Source of the DNA: Limanda limanda
Lineage: Eukaryota > Chordata > Actinopteri > Pleuronectiformes > Pleuronectidae
DNA length: 64,000 nt
NCBI RefSeq assembly: GCF_963576545.1
Contig: NC_083656.1
Location: 9,324,346-9,388,345 of the forward strand
Direction: 5' to 3'
Part shown: piece by piece, positions 1 through 32,823 of the stretch
How positions within the stretch are numbered: position 1 is the first letter of the stretch
Layout: every line of letters starts with the position of its first letter
Position numbers and translations under genes: made by a program
The notes under the pieces: generated by a model
The model's database searches: none
What the model was told of the DNA's origin: nothing
The model's input: the letters and a program-made list of their open reading frames with translations, nothing else

Positions 1-337
1 AGACTATGGGGCATTAATGTGTAACATCAAAGAGTGGTGGTAGATTGCCCCCCCACACACTTCCACTGCCATAAATTATAAAAACTTAATTTGTCGTCAA
101 ATTAAAAAAATGTGCTTAGTGCAGACTTTGCCATACAAGAACTAGTGAGCTGGCATATGTTGCTCAGGCGTCTTCTATCTACAGCCTGATCTAAAACCAA
201 TGAGCAAAAGCCACTGATGTGACTCAGTATTCATATTTTCTGACCAGCAGAGTAAAGAAATTCACAGAAACACAAGAAAGAAACAATAAAAAAATAAATA
301 AATGAAGCACGGAAATCAGAGTCAAAGAAATAAATTA

Positions 338-15739
<15,402 letters not shown>

Positions 15740-15838
15740 TCTGGAGGAAAAACACAAAGACACACATAGGACGTCCATGATATTCTGATTCACAGCTGCG
15801 AGCAAAAATGCAAATCCTCTCCATGATCTCTTACTCAC

Positions 15839-16130
15839 AATAGAACTTGAGCGGACACCACCAGAGAGGCGTGTGTCCAGTCTCGTCTTTTGGGAAATCC
15901 TTTATTTAATAACTGGGAAAGTCTCGGGGCTAAAAAAGCAGCCATGCATGACGGTACTGACTTATTTAAAGAAAGCAAATATACCGGTGCAGGGTTTGTC
16001 CATTTTGCTAAACGGCGATGGACCAAATAACCGGAAATCGCAGTCATGCATTTTAAGATAAGATAATAACCACCGAAAGGCAACCAGAGCTTACTAGCTT
16101 ACATGCTAACAACTGAAAACAGCCTAGCTC
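15839..16130 (-). other. parg: parg 5' non-coding exon and probable start region
   Basis: The exon with the parg start codon is preceded by a splice acceptor (CCTCCAG just upstream of the ATG at 15739). An untranslated exon must therefore lie further upstream. A clear donor, CTATT|GTGAGTAAG on the minus strand, ends such an exon at 15839. Its 5' limit is not visible and 16130 is a guess. A dispersed repeat begins about 90 bp further upstream, so the promoter should be compact. The donor is seen directly; the extent is inferred. Confidence 0.55.
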
Positions 16131-16219
16131 GTACTGGCGCTGAAGTAAACACAGTATAGTGACAGCCTCCTGCTAGCATTAGCTTCAGAGTACACTGTGA
16201 CAATGTTTGTTGTCTATGG

Positions 16220-16310
16220 TCTTCTTCTTCTGGTGTTTATCGGCGGTTGGCAAACCAGCTCCTAGGTACATTACCGCCACCTTCTGGACTGGAGTGTGGA
16301 GTAGTAGATT
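16220..16310 (+). repeat. Dispersed teleost repeat fragment (ACCAGCT...TTACCGCC motif)
   Basis: This stretch reads GGTTGGCAAACCAGCT, then a TTACCGCCACC block, then CTGGACTGGAGTGTG. The same three blocks, more diverged, recur at 36335-36410 and at 40270-40345 in the 5' regions of both ikzf5 copies. From memory this resembles a repeat widespread in teleost genomes, but I cannot name the family. A repeat-library search would settle it. Confidence 0.55.
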
Positions 16311-17600
16311 AGCGGCAAACACTACAAAACTAAACTTAATTTTTATGATTCCTGTTTCTATTAAGTAGTTCATTACAAGATTATCTATATTAATTTATGT
16401 CTTTTCTAATGTTATCTTTAGCTTTTGGTCTTTTCATCCTGATATTATTTCCCTTTTTTGTTTGTTATATTTGTTACTCTATTAATATACGAGTGACAGT
16501 TTCTGGTTGTTTGCAGTGTTCACAGAGTCCAGTTGGATCATCAGTTAGTGTATCATTTAATCCTCTGACCAATTCTGACGACATTGGAGTCAACAGGATG
16601 GACGAGGTTTGAGCAAGAGATACTGCATCTGTTGTCATTTACTGTCCTGATGTAGGAATACATACTTCAGATTGACAGGTTTGCCTCATGCAACCTCTTT
16701 TTGTCTGACATTATTACATTTATTCCTTCTCAGGTAACATTTCTATCGATTGTTTCGGTTTTATTATTAATAATGTGTAAAGCCTGGGACATATGTATAT
16801 ATGAGACGGTGCAAGAAAGAGACAGGGAAGATGATTGTAAGGGAGCATGAACAGAGAGAAAGCTAGTGTCTGTCTTTTTAAGTAGTTCTTATCACACTTA
16901 TGTGTGTTTAAGTGTTAAAGTCTCCTATGAGATGGTTTTCATTTGTTATTTGATGCTATTAAAACAAGGTGAAACATCATGAATGATAGTTGATACTGAC
17001 TCCTGATAGGTCGGGACTGCAGCTCCATCCCCCAGTTGTTACTGCGCAGAATCTGGCGATCCAAAATGGCAGCCTTCATATCCAGGATATTTAATCTTCA
17101 TTTCTGGATAGTGGGAGGAAGTTAAGACGTGTCGTCCATCTTTATACACAGTCTACAGCAGCGGCTCAGAGTGCTAGAGAGTTTCTTCTAACCTTGAGGC
17201 AGTAGAAGGCTTAATTGACCATGTATTTGCTTATAGAGCAGGTCCTAAGATAATCATGACAAAAAAGTTCTGATGATTTATTTTTTGTTTTGATCAGTCA
17301 ACATGGTCTAATTTTTTCTGTGATGAGGAGTCACATCTGACGTTGGATGAAGATCATCCATCTTTCTCTTCCTCTGGGACTCTGTCAGGGAAACTCTCAG
17401 TTGGTACGTCTGTCTCCTCTTTAGCGTTGACTCATCTTGGCTTCGATGACAAACAAACATTTTTTTGAAATCTCCTGGATCTTAAGCAGTGGTTAGACAT
17501 TTTTTTTTAAAATGCACTTGGCTCAATCTCGTAAGTTAGTTGATGAGACTTTTGTGATTCTTCTCATTGAACTCTCAGCAAAAAAATTTGATCTGATCTT
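16311..17600. other. Intergenic region between parg and the HIPK-like kinase, with a repeat
   Basis: No gene is seen. The stretch 17005-17165 ends in a phrase like GTGTCGTCCATCTTTATACA, which I recognise as part of a repeat common in percomorph fish, next to a segment reading CCAAAATGGCAGCC. On the minus strand, an acceptor at about 17383 (CTGACAG) followed by a short frame could be an alternative last exon of the neighbouring kinase. Confidence 0.5.
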
Positions 17601-19889
17601 CTACAATATGAAATAATCAATGCAGGGAGATATTTTAAACACCAACCTGTTGCCAGACTCGTTCCTTTTCCTCTTTGTCTTACTGACAGCGTTGGTAGAG
17701 GTCCCCTCATTTAGGGATGTTTGGAGGGTGGTCTGTTCTGCATCTTCTCCACTGGGAGAGCTCTGATCCTGGCAGACGCTCATCAGGTCCATGCAGGACT
17801 TCACACTGGAAAACCAACCAGTTGCTCAGCCAAACAATTTCATCTACAAATATGTAATTTATTTGTATCATTACCTGTGAGCACAGAAGAACACAGAGCA
17901 TCTAAGCACATACTTACTAGGGACTGTTGTTGAACGCGCCCTGAAGGTCGCTCATTGTGATGAACGGATGCTCAATGATTCCTCGGGGCGTGATTCTCTC
18001 AGAAGAATTCACCTTGAGCATCTGTGTCAACAGGTTGATGAAGTTGGCCAGGTCACACTCACCCGCATCGCCACCTATCCGTGAGGATGCATGACACAGC
18101 TTGGACAGGGTGAGAAAAACCAAAGCAGTAAGAAAATCTAAACTTGTCCTCATGTTTGACTTTTAAAATTAAATGTTGAAAGACACAAAAGATATGTGGT
18201 ACCTTCATTAGTTCCTCAGGGTAGCTCATCCCTTTGGAGGGTTTATACGATTCCCCCAGTTCATCCAATGACTGAAATGAAAGAAAGACAGGTTAAAGTA
18301 AAAACACAAAAACTTGAGGTATGGACGATGTATCACCCAAGTTAACATATTTTGATAACACAGCTGAGTGACAGAAAATTTCTTACTATAAATATCCAAC
18401 GTGTGGATCCCCTCCAGTATAAGGGCCAGAAAAAGTCGTGCGTGAACTTTCCAGCCGCCAGTAGCGCTTGGTTAGGCTTCCCGATTGTCTCTACAATCTT
18501 TTTCATCTGTGGGCAGAAAACAAGGTGAGACTCAAGCTGGGAGAGAGGCATTGTTTGTGACATTAAAATATCTTGATGAAAGTACTAGAAATCTGGGCCT
18601 TTAGCTTGAATATCTGTCCCTGTTCTAGTCAGATGTGAATTTAAAAATACAAAAACATCATGACAGAAATTGACCTGTTTGTTGTGTTTTAAGTTGAATA
18701 CATGTACCGACCATATCGTACTTGTCCAAGCCGCCAAACAGCTGTGTGCCCAGAAACATTTCTCCAGCAATGCAGCCAAGAGACCACACATCTATGGCCT
18801 CGTTGAATGGAGCTCCCAGCAAGACCTCAGGAGATCTTGGAAGAAGATGAGTAACACAAACAAATTACTGAGGTTATAAAGACAAACTAAGGCCCAATCC
18901 CAAAGATTTCAAATTTACGATAATGATTGTAATATCTTAGTTTAATATCGTTTTGGTGTTTTATGGTCATTCTTGTCACAACAACCTTTACAAAATCTCT
19001 AGCATGCTAACAGTAGCATGCTTATGCAGGCATTAAACCAGTAAACACCTGACCTGCCAGGGAACAGGGCTTGTTTGATTTAATACAGCAGACAACAGTT
19101 GTCAGAGATATACAGATGTGTTGTGGGTTGCTTACCTGTACTCTAGGGTCTGGATGGTATTTCCAACAGATTCTGCTGGATTGTTCAGGGCTAAGCCAAA
19201 GTCGATGACCTTCACCCTCAGCGGATTGATGAGATGATCCACCATCATGATATTTTGTGGCTTTAAATCTCCGTGAGTGATGCCTTTGCTCTTGAGAAAG
19301 TCCAAGGCTGTGGCAAGCTGAAATCATGAAAAACAGGTCAATTCAGCTATACTGTCAAGTTCATGTAGTCAAGAAAAACTAAATCATTGATGGCAGCAAA
19401 AAAAAAAAAAGAGAAAAAAATACAAACCTGCTGCAGAATCGGGCGGATCTTTTTCAAATTCAAAGATCGATTTGGGCTCTTCCTGATGAAATCAAAAAGC
19501 TCAACATCCAGCTTCTCAAACTCGAGACAGTAACGTCCCTCATAGGCGAAGGAGTCATTCAATCTCACGATGTTGAACCGGTCTGCGTCGAGCTCTTTAA
19601 GTTGTCGCAGGTAGTCTTCCTAAATGAGATTGTAGGAGGTGTTAGAGGTTTCATGTGAATGAAATGTGCTGTTGAGTTGTTTAACAATGGATGAACAGAA
19701 GTTGTGCTGTACCTCGATCCTTGCTCCCCGAATTTGCTCCTTGCTTCTGAAGATTTTCAGAGCAACCGTTTCATTGGTGGTCTCCTTCCTACATTCGGTG
19801 ACCGTGCCAAAGGAGCCCTTCCCAAGATACTTTTGCACTTTGTAAGATGTCTTCTGGGAGGAGATGCGTTTTCCGACGGCATATTCCAT
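17601..19889 (-). CDS. HIPK-family (homeodomain-interacting protein kinase-like) Ser/Thr kinase
   Basis: Minus-strand exons: 19713-19889, 19428-19619, 19136-19317, 18712-18835, 18387-18506, 18203-18271, 17918-18099 and 17601-17805, in phase for 416 aa. Visible motifs are the glycine loop LGKGSFGTV (22-30), the beta-3 lysine in VALKIF (K45), HGDLKPQN (catalytic D140), DFG (D162) and SPEVLLG in place of APE. The C-lobe matches HIPKs: DVWSLGC, KFTHDFF, ERITPRGIIEHPFITM and VKSC. The HIPK activation-loop Ser-Thr-Tyr reads Asn-Thr-Ile here, so the usual autophosphorylated tyrosine is absent. The protein is almost only kinase domain; vertebrate HIPK1-3 exceed 1100 aa. The last exon either reads through to the stop at 17601 or splices at 17647 to an unproven exon near 17383. 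This looks like one of the short HIPK-like kinases expanded in teleosts; the exact orthologue is unknown. Confidence 0.88.
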
Positions 19890-20841
19890 CACACTCACAA
19901 CTGACAAGAGAGTAGAAAAGACAAAGTTTAGACGCAAAACCAGGTGTTGTTTCGCAAAGCCTGACAGCCAGTTCCCATGCACTGAGTTTATGGACAGTTT
20001 CAAGCTCAGCGAATCATCTGTCAATTTAGTCTTGAAATTTCCTTAGGCTTCTAGATAACTTGAATGTTGAGCTTTAGCCGAGAAAGCTTACCTGTTAATA
20101 GCTGTTAAGGGTGAACATAACCTGTAAGCAACGTTTTTCTCCTAAGAGTTTTGTAGGTTAACTAAACCAACTGAGTTGTAATAAATTATAATTGTGTGTA
20201 TTTATGCCTTTGATGATCTAACGAACGTTGATCTCCACAAAAGGCTAAAGCTGTCTTTGATCTCTTATTACATCTAACATTCCTTACATCATCACTTAAG
20301 TAACATTATAACTTTGATGTAATTTTTATTTCATTTGATTCAGATAAATTGAGCCTGTGCTAGGAGTCTGATAAAACAAATTTTTAGTTTGCTGAACAAA
20401 GTGTTTTTCTCTCTTCATACCATCAGAAATGCTGCTCTGATATACACAGTGAACAACCTTTGTTGCCTGTTTATTAGGTACACCCAGCTCAAACTAGTTT
20501 TTCTGCAGCTGAGTGGTATTTCATTTTGTTATGTTTATTATTGTTATTATTAATCTTCTGCTACCTGGTAGAGTAGTCCATTATTGTTTGTATTGTCTGG
20601 ACAGGAAGAGTCTGTTTATAGATAGTATATTCATCCATCACTGCTTGTTGTGTCCTCTGTTAGGGCTCCTCCCGCTGGACAGGGTACGTCCGGGTCGGGA
20701 ACCTGTCTTTAGCCACACCCACCAGGAACAGGACGCACCTGTACGGCAGCACGAAGCGACAGCTCGGGCTTTACTGTCTTTAACTTTAGACATAATAGTA
20801 GATCTTTCTGGATTTAGCTGTTTCATCCTTTAACTGGGATC
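19890..20841. promoter_or_regulatory. Shared head-to-head upstream region of the kinase and adam9
   Basis: The kinase start codon (minus) and the adam9 start codon (plus) are 952 bp apart, so both promoters must lie here. An acceptor (TTGTCAG) just upstream of the kinase ATG implies an untranslated first exon. The phrase TTTATTAGGTACACCCAGCT near 20470 resembles the edge of a dispersed teleost repeat. No TATA box or other motif is convincing. Confidence 0.45.
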
Positions 20842-27645
<6,804 letters not shown>

Positions 27646-27936
27646 TACATAATATTCTATTGTATTGATAATGTATTGAGTGTACAACCGCTTAATACTA
27701 TATGAAGGGACCATTTTAAATTGCTGTGACAAAAGCACTTTTATAGTGTCGCCTGTAGTCACGCGGTGGTGGAGGCGGTAAGATGTGCAAATTTTGATTG
27801 GTATGAGTGTGTTTTATTTGATTCCTTTACATCAGTTATTGCAAATATGTGCATTTAAAATGTAATAAGTGAATATTTTGTGACTCAATTATCTATTAAG
27901 TATTTTAAATATTTTGATTTCATGGATGTTAATTGT

Positions 27937-27942
27937 AATAAA
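27937..27942 (+). terminator. adam9: Polyadenylation signal AATAAA, adam9
   Basis: First good AATAAA, about 290 bp after the adam9 stop codon. Further copies occur at about 28140-28150. Confidence 0.55.
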
Positions 27943-28715
27943 AAAAATGTATAAGGCAGTTTGTTTAAAGCTTTTGTTTTTTATTGTGAGAGTTTCTTGG
28001 AAATGTAATACATTTTCTGTAGTTTTACTGTCAACATAGCCTCTAGATTGCAATACGTAATAGTAATGATGATAAATAAGAGGCACAAAGTTGAAGGACA
28101 GTATATCATTATGTGACTAATTTATTCAAGGAATCATAATAATAAAGAATAAATTACTTTAAGCATACTCTTGGACACAGATCATCTGTAGCCGGAAGAC
28201 AAAGTAAAAGTGCATTTCTCATCAGATAGTGATTCTACAATTGGCCAAGCAGATTCAAAAGGTATAACAGATTGAGTATAAGCCACAGATTTCAGTTTTC
28301 CTGAATTTCTTCACATTTTGACAAATATAAGGATGCCGGATTAACTTACAAGAGTTTGTTTTTGCAATGCCTGACTGGATTCACTGACAACTCTTAAAGA
28401 ATTAGTTTCAATACTGAAGAAATATTGTTCTACAGGATTCAGTAAATATAAGTGAAACCACCAATGGGATTATTTTATTTTCAGATCCCTTTCACCTGAA
28501 TCTAACACACTGCTCCATTAAAATAGTCTCATTTCATTTTATGTGCATGCTCCCCGTTGTGTACTTTTATTCTGAAAGGATCAAACCGGAAACCATATGT
28601 GTTCCTCATATGACATCAGCGGAAGCCACCTGTCAGCTGTGACCAGCCATGGCTGCAGGAGGAAGCGACACAATGGAGAGAAGGTGAGTTATAAAGTGTT
28701 TCTCTGTTGTAACAC
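27943..28715. other. Intergenic region adam9 to pstk, includes pstk promoter
   Basis: AT-rich sequence with no gene. From 28590 the sequence becomes GC-richer, leading into the pstk start. A donor-like AGAAG|GTGAGT at 28683 suggests that some pstk transcripts may begin upstream, but the ATG at 28716 opens the correct frame. Confidence 0.5.
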
Positions 28716-30856
28716 ATGGCAGCAGTGGAGGATGGAGGTCGGGCTCCGGGCTGCCTGTGTGTCCTGTGCGGGCTGCCCGCCGCGGGGAAGTCCTCCCTGG
28801 GCCTCACGCTCCTCAGCACCGCTGCTCAGCTCGGATGGAGAGCCACCGTGCTGCCCTATGATGACCTGATCCCCGGGAAGGCCTTTCACCCCAGGGTGGA
28901 AGAGGAGGAGGAGGACGGAGCGATGGTGAAGATTGAGTTTGATTTTTTTTTTTATATATATGTTGGGGAAAAAATGGAAAATACCAATATTTCACTAGCT
29001 GCAATTTTTCACTTGTTACTATCATTTTTAATATTATACATAAAGTTAACACCTTAAATTGGCTTAGACTGGTGGTAGGTCACATCTAAGTATTTGAATA
29101 AGGTCAGTTTGGGCTCTGGTAACTGTTGTTGTTGTTATTATTATTAAGCAATTCATAAACCAAATAGTTGATAAGGTTACATCTATCTCTCTCTCTTATT
29201 GCAAGTCCTTAGATTTTGTGTTTTAGTAAATATTCATACTACATTTAACAGTGTAAAGTCAGCTTCATACCCCTGACATTGCATTTAAAGTAGAGCTGGG
29301 CCATTCAAAACATCAATATTCATCGCCACATCATTTTCATCAATAGGAATATAAAATAGGTTCAATATATATATATCGATATATAGCTCATGTGTTGTGC
29401 ACAGTGAGGGGATACAACACATAATGGATCGACCTCAGATTTGTAAAAATGAAGTGTTTGTTATAAATAAGAGTTTAAAAACACAACCTTCACTCTTACA
29501 ATAAAAAATATGAAATTTTTTATCTTGATATTATTTCAGCCTTAGTACAAAGTTCTATTGATTGGCAAGTGTATATTTTTTTATCTGTTCCAGCACACTG
29601 AATGGAAGTCACACAGACAGGCAGTGCTGCAGTGCATCGAGCTCTTCTTGAAGACGCCTGACGTGTCGGCAGAGCTGCCGAGCGGCCGACAGATCAAAGC
29701 TGCTGCCTGGGAACGATGCGTCCGTGTGCTGCTGCGGCCTGAAGGACCTGTGGTCCCCTCTCAGGCCGACCGGGCACCACTTCTCTTTCTGCTGGATGAT
29801 AACTTCTACTATCAGAGCATGAGATACGAAGTGTTCCAGCTTGCAAGAAAGTGTAAGCACTGTTTTCTGCATTCAACACAAGCCACTAACGATACATATT
29901 TTCTATGCATGTTTTTGTCCATTTATAAATATTGTATTTTATTCATAAACCATCCTCTTGCACCAACTGTCTTTGCAGATTCACTGGGGTTCTGCCAGGT
30001 TTATCTTCACTGTGATGTGGAGTCCTGCATCAGCAGAAACCAGCGCCGGCCTGAGCCCGTTCCCACCGAGGTGATTCTGGAGATGGGAAAGCGTCTGGAG
30101 CCCCCGAATCCACAGAAGAACTCGTGGGAGACGCAAAGCATTTCACTCCACACCACAGATAATTTGTCTAAACTTGACATGTAAGACAGTAGAGTAAATA
30201 ATTGTTTTACCAAAGTGTATTGTTCAAGTATTAATTGTTTGCCTCGGTCTGCTTCTCCCCTCCCGTGTGGCCTGTCCTCAGCCAGAGGGTGACAGAGTTG
30301 ATCTCCTCTGCACTGAGAAACCCGCTGAGCCCGTTGGAGGACAACACTGAACAAAAGGTGTGTTGACCCCCTCCTCACCCACCACAGCTCTCCTAAACCT
30401 GTCAATAGTGGGTTTTAAATGTGCGACTGCAGAAGCGGAGAATTGAGCTGCTTTGTTCTCGTGCTGTGCAGGAAGCCGATCGTCTGAAATGTGCCACAAG
30501 TGTGGTTCACCAAGCTGACCAGGCCTGTCGACGCCTCATCTCCGAAGCCATGAGGACTGCCAGAGGTCAGACAGGAGGTTCATCGATATTTTACTCTGTC
30601 ATTTGCATCACTTCATAATGGTAATTTTGTCACCTTCATTTCAGAAAATCGAGTGTCCTCTGAACAAATGAGATCTTTGGCCTCCCAGCTGAATGAATCC
30701 AAGGCGACATTTCTTCGCAGGTTGCGAGAGCAGCTGCTGCAGGACCCGTCTTTCTCTCAGGAGGAGGATGTGGAGCGCGTGGTGAAAAGTGCAGTGGATG
30801 TTTTCGACCGTGAGAAAAAGGAAATCTTGTTAAAAATAATGTATGATCACAGATGA
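28716..30856 (+). CDS. pstk: Phosphoseryl-tRNA(Sec) kinase
   Basis: PSTK phosphorylates seryl-tRNA(Sec), the step before SepSecS makes selenocysteinyl-tRNA. Six exons (28716-28925, 29594-29852, 29979-30180, 30282-30357, 30472-30565, 30645-30856) give 350 aa, close to human PSTK (348). The P-loop GLPAAGKS is at residues 19-26. PYDDLIP follows, then LLFLLDDNFYYQSMRYEVFQLARKYS with the family DDN(F/M)YYxSMRYE motif. SLGFCQVYL, PPNPQKNSWE and a charged C-terminal region also match the family. The ATG at 28716 is chosen because it starts the conserved N-terminus directly. The ikzf5 locus is downstream, in the conserved vertebrate order. Confidence 0.96.
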
Positions 30857-30930
30857 CCTTTTCACAAAACTAGATTTGATTGTGTCAAGTCACAAGTGGA
30901 TGTGTGGATATGTAATAGAATATATATTTA

Positions 30931-30936
30931 AATAAA
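30931..30936 (+). terminator. pstk: Polyadenylation signal AATAAA, pstk
   Basis: AATAAA lies 75 bp after the pstk stop codon, the expected distance for a short 3' UTR. Confidence 0.65.
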
Positions 30937-31424
30937 ATGTACTTTTACTTGTCACTTCTTCTTTGGTTTGTGGAACATTCGGGGAACTAAGTGAAAAAGA
31001 ATCTGAATAAATGTATGTATCCCTTCAAAAATGTATTATGACATAAAAAATCGTCTGCAAACAGGATATGAAATCTTGATGATATAACATTCTTATCTTG
31101 TTTGTCAGGACACGCATCATATACTTAAAATCCAAAGGGATAAACATCCCACTGATGATTCCCATTTTCGGTCGAAGTAAGATTTTACAAACCGAACGAG
31201 TTAAAGTCTTGAGACAGAAACTTTAGATAAACACATGCCAGGTTATCAGCCCTGCAGAGAATACGTGTGTTAATTTTTAAATACTGTTGATAATTTTGTT
31301 TGTTAAAATGGAGTTGTCTGTGTATTTGTGATTTACTGTGAAGCCCTGGTGACTCCCTGCAAAATCACACTGAAACAAGACAGAGGTCAGTTTCCTAACA
31401 GTGCAAACTACTATTATGTAATAC
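30937..31424. other. Intergenic region pstk to ikzf5 copy A
   Basis: AT-rich sequence without recognisable genes or repeats. It ends where similarity to the second ikzf5 copy begins, at GTGTCTGTC near 31425. Confidence 0.5.
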
Positions 31425-31563
31425 GTGTCTGTCATTAAATTGAGTCCAAATAATGTCAAAAAAGGTCCAAATTCAAAAATATAAAGCCAGTTTCACTGTG
31501 TTAAATACAATTTACCAAAAACACAAGGATCTTTGACTCGATATGCTTCTCTGTCACAAGGAA

Positions 31564-31993
31564 TCACTTTTTATGTTGGCCACGGGCAAAGTGGCATGCA
31601 GTCATATTTGTCTGTGCACATGTGTCCACAGATGTTGCACTGGAATGGATGTTCGTAGCCATGACAGCCCATGTCCAGGTGTAGAGGATATTGTCAGAAA
31701 AGTCTATATCACAGTACGGACATTTTTGAAAGAGCTGTTGGTCCAGTGTGTTCAGGGCAGGAGGGGGTGTGCTCGGCTGGCTGTTGCTCACACTCGCAGG
31801 AAGCGTGTTCATGTTGTTCTCAAAACCGAGGCCAGGAACAGGACTACAACTGCCGCGGCCTGAGGTGGGAGATTCTTCTTCTTTAGGAGGTGATTGTACG
31901 GCTTCTCTCCTGTGTGCGAACACATGTGGGCTTCCAAATGGCGCTCATATGCTGAGGCGAATGGGCACAGCTGGCAGCGGTGTGGCTTTTCTC
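31564..31993 (-). pseudogene. ikzf5 copy A, broken last exon
   Basis: This matches the last exon of intact ikzf5 (38664 down to 37730). The acceptor and the start of zinc finger 2 (GEKPHRCQLCPFASAYERHLEAHM) are kept. Just after HTGEKPY a 502-bp stretch, equivalent to 38064-38565 in copy B, is missing. The reading frame is therefore shifted and most of zinc finger 3 and the central region is gone. In the part for fingers 4-5, one base is missing near 31679 and two near 31597. These two together restore frame, but the residues between them are scrambled and finger 4 loses its pattern. The final [11 protein letters not shown] and stop remain. This exon cannot encode a working IKZF5 C-terminus. 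Confidence 0.9.
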
Positions 31994-32788
31994 CTGGAGG
32001 ACAGTCAGGAGAGGAAAAAGGAAAAGTTATATTAAATATTTTACTGTAAAAGAGGAAACAGCAATGAGACAATTAGTAGATTATACTAAGAGCAGCTAGA
32101 GGATACAAACACATGTAAATCAAAATGAAACTGCTGTTTTCAGGACAAATTCTCCAGAATTTCATCGGTCACACTGATATGCTGTAAATAGGACAAACAA
32201 ATAACTTTTAAGTTAATGTACACAAAATTGCAACAGGATACCTGTGGTCAGTCTCTAACAGACTCAATTGTTATTTAAGCTATGTTGACTTAACAACAGG
32301 TTGTGTGCTTTTGTCACAGACAAGGTCTTGCAGTTCACAAGACTCTGCCTCAGGCATGAGGGAGAACTAAGTGGTATCACCGTCTACACAACGTATTACT
32401 TTATCAAAGTTTACAAATTGGTCTGTCATTCTAAACGGCTTCTTACAGTAAACGTGTCAAACATATTATGTTTACTATTATAGATGACAAAGTAAGCATC
32501 AGATCCTCTTATGTGAGAGGCAGCGACCAGGATCCAGTTGTGCATATGATAGATGTTTTTTTCATGGAACAATTAGTCAATAACAATTAATTTTTGCAGC
32601 TCCAGTCTTTGCCTAAATCTGCAGCTGATACACACAGTGCTGTAAACTCTGACTAAGGACACTTCCTCTGAGTAAAATTACATTTTATAATTGTAATTTT
32701 TACCCCCCATCACCAGTATACGCCTGTCTGGATCACCTGCAGTGTTTCAGATAAACAGCAGATTCTTGGGCATGGTGTAGCCACTGAC

Positions 32789-32820
32789 CTGTGTGGATGC
32801 GGTTGTGCTCTATTAAGCGA
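32789..32820 (-). pseudogene. ikzf5 copy A, stranded 3' piece of exon 2
   Basis: These 32 bp match the end of the zinc-finger-1 exon in copy B (39544-39575), with the CACACAG|GT donor intact. The rest of the exon resumes at 35337, on the far side of the hAT element. Transcripts ending in the transposase frame never translate this piece. Confidence 0.85.
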
Positions 32821-32823
32821 TCC

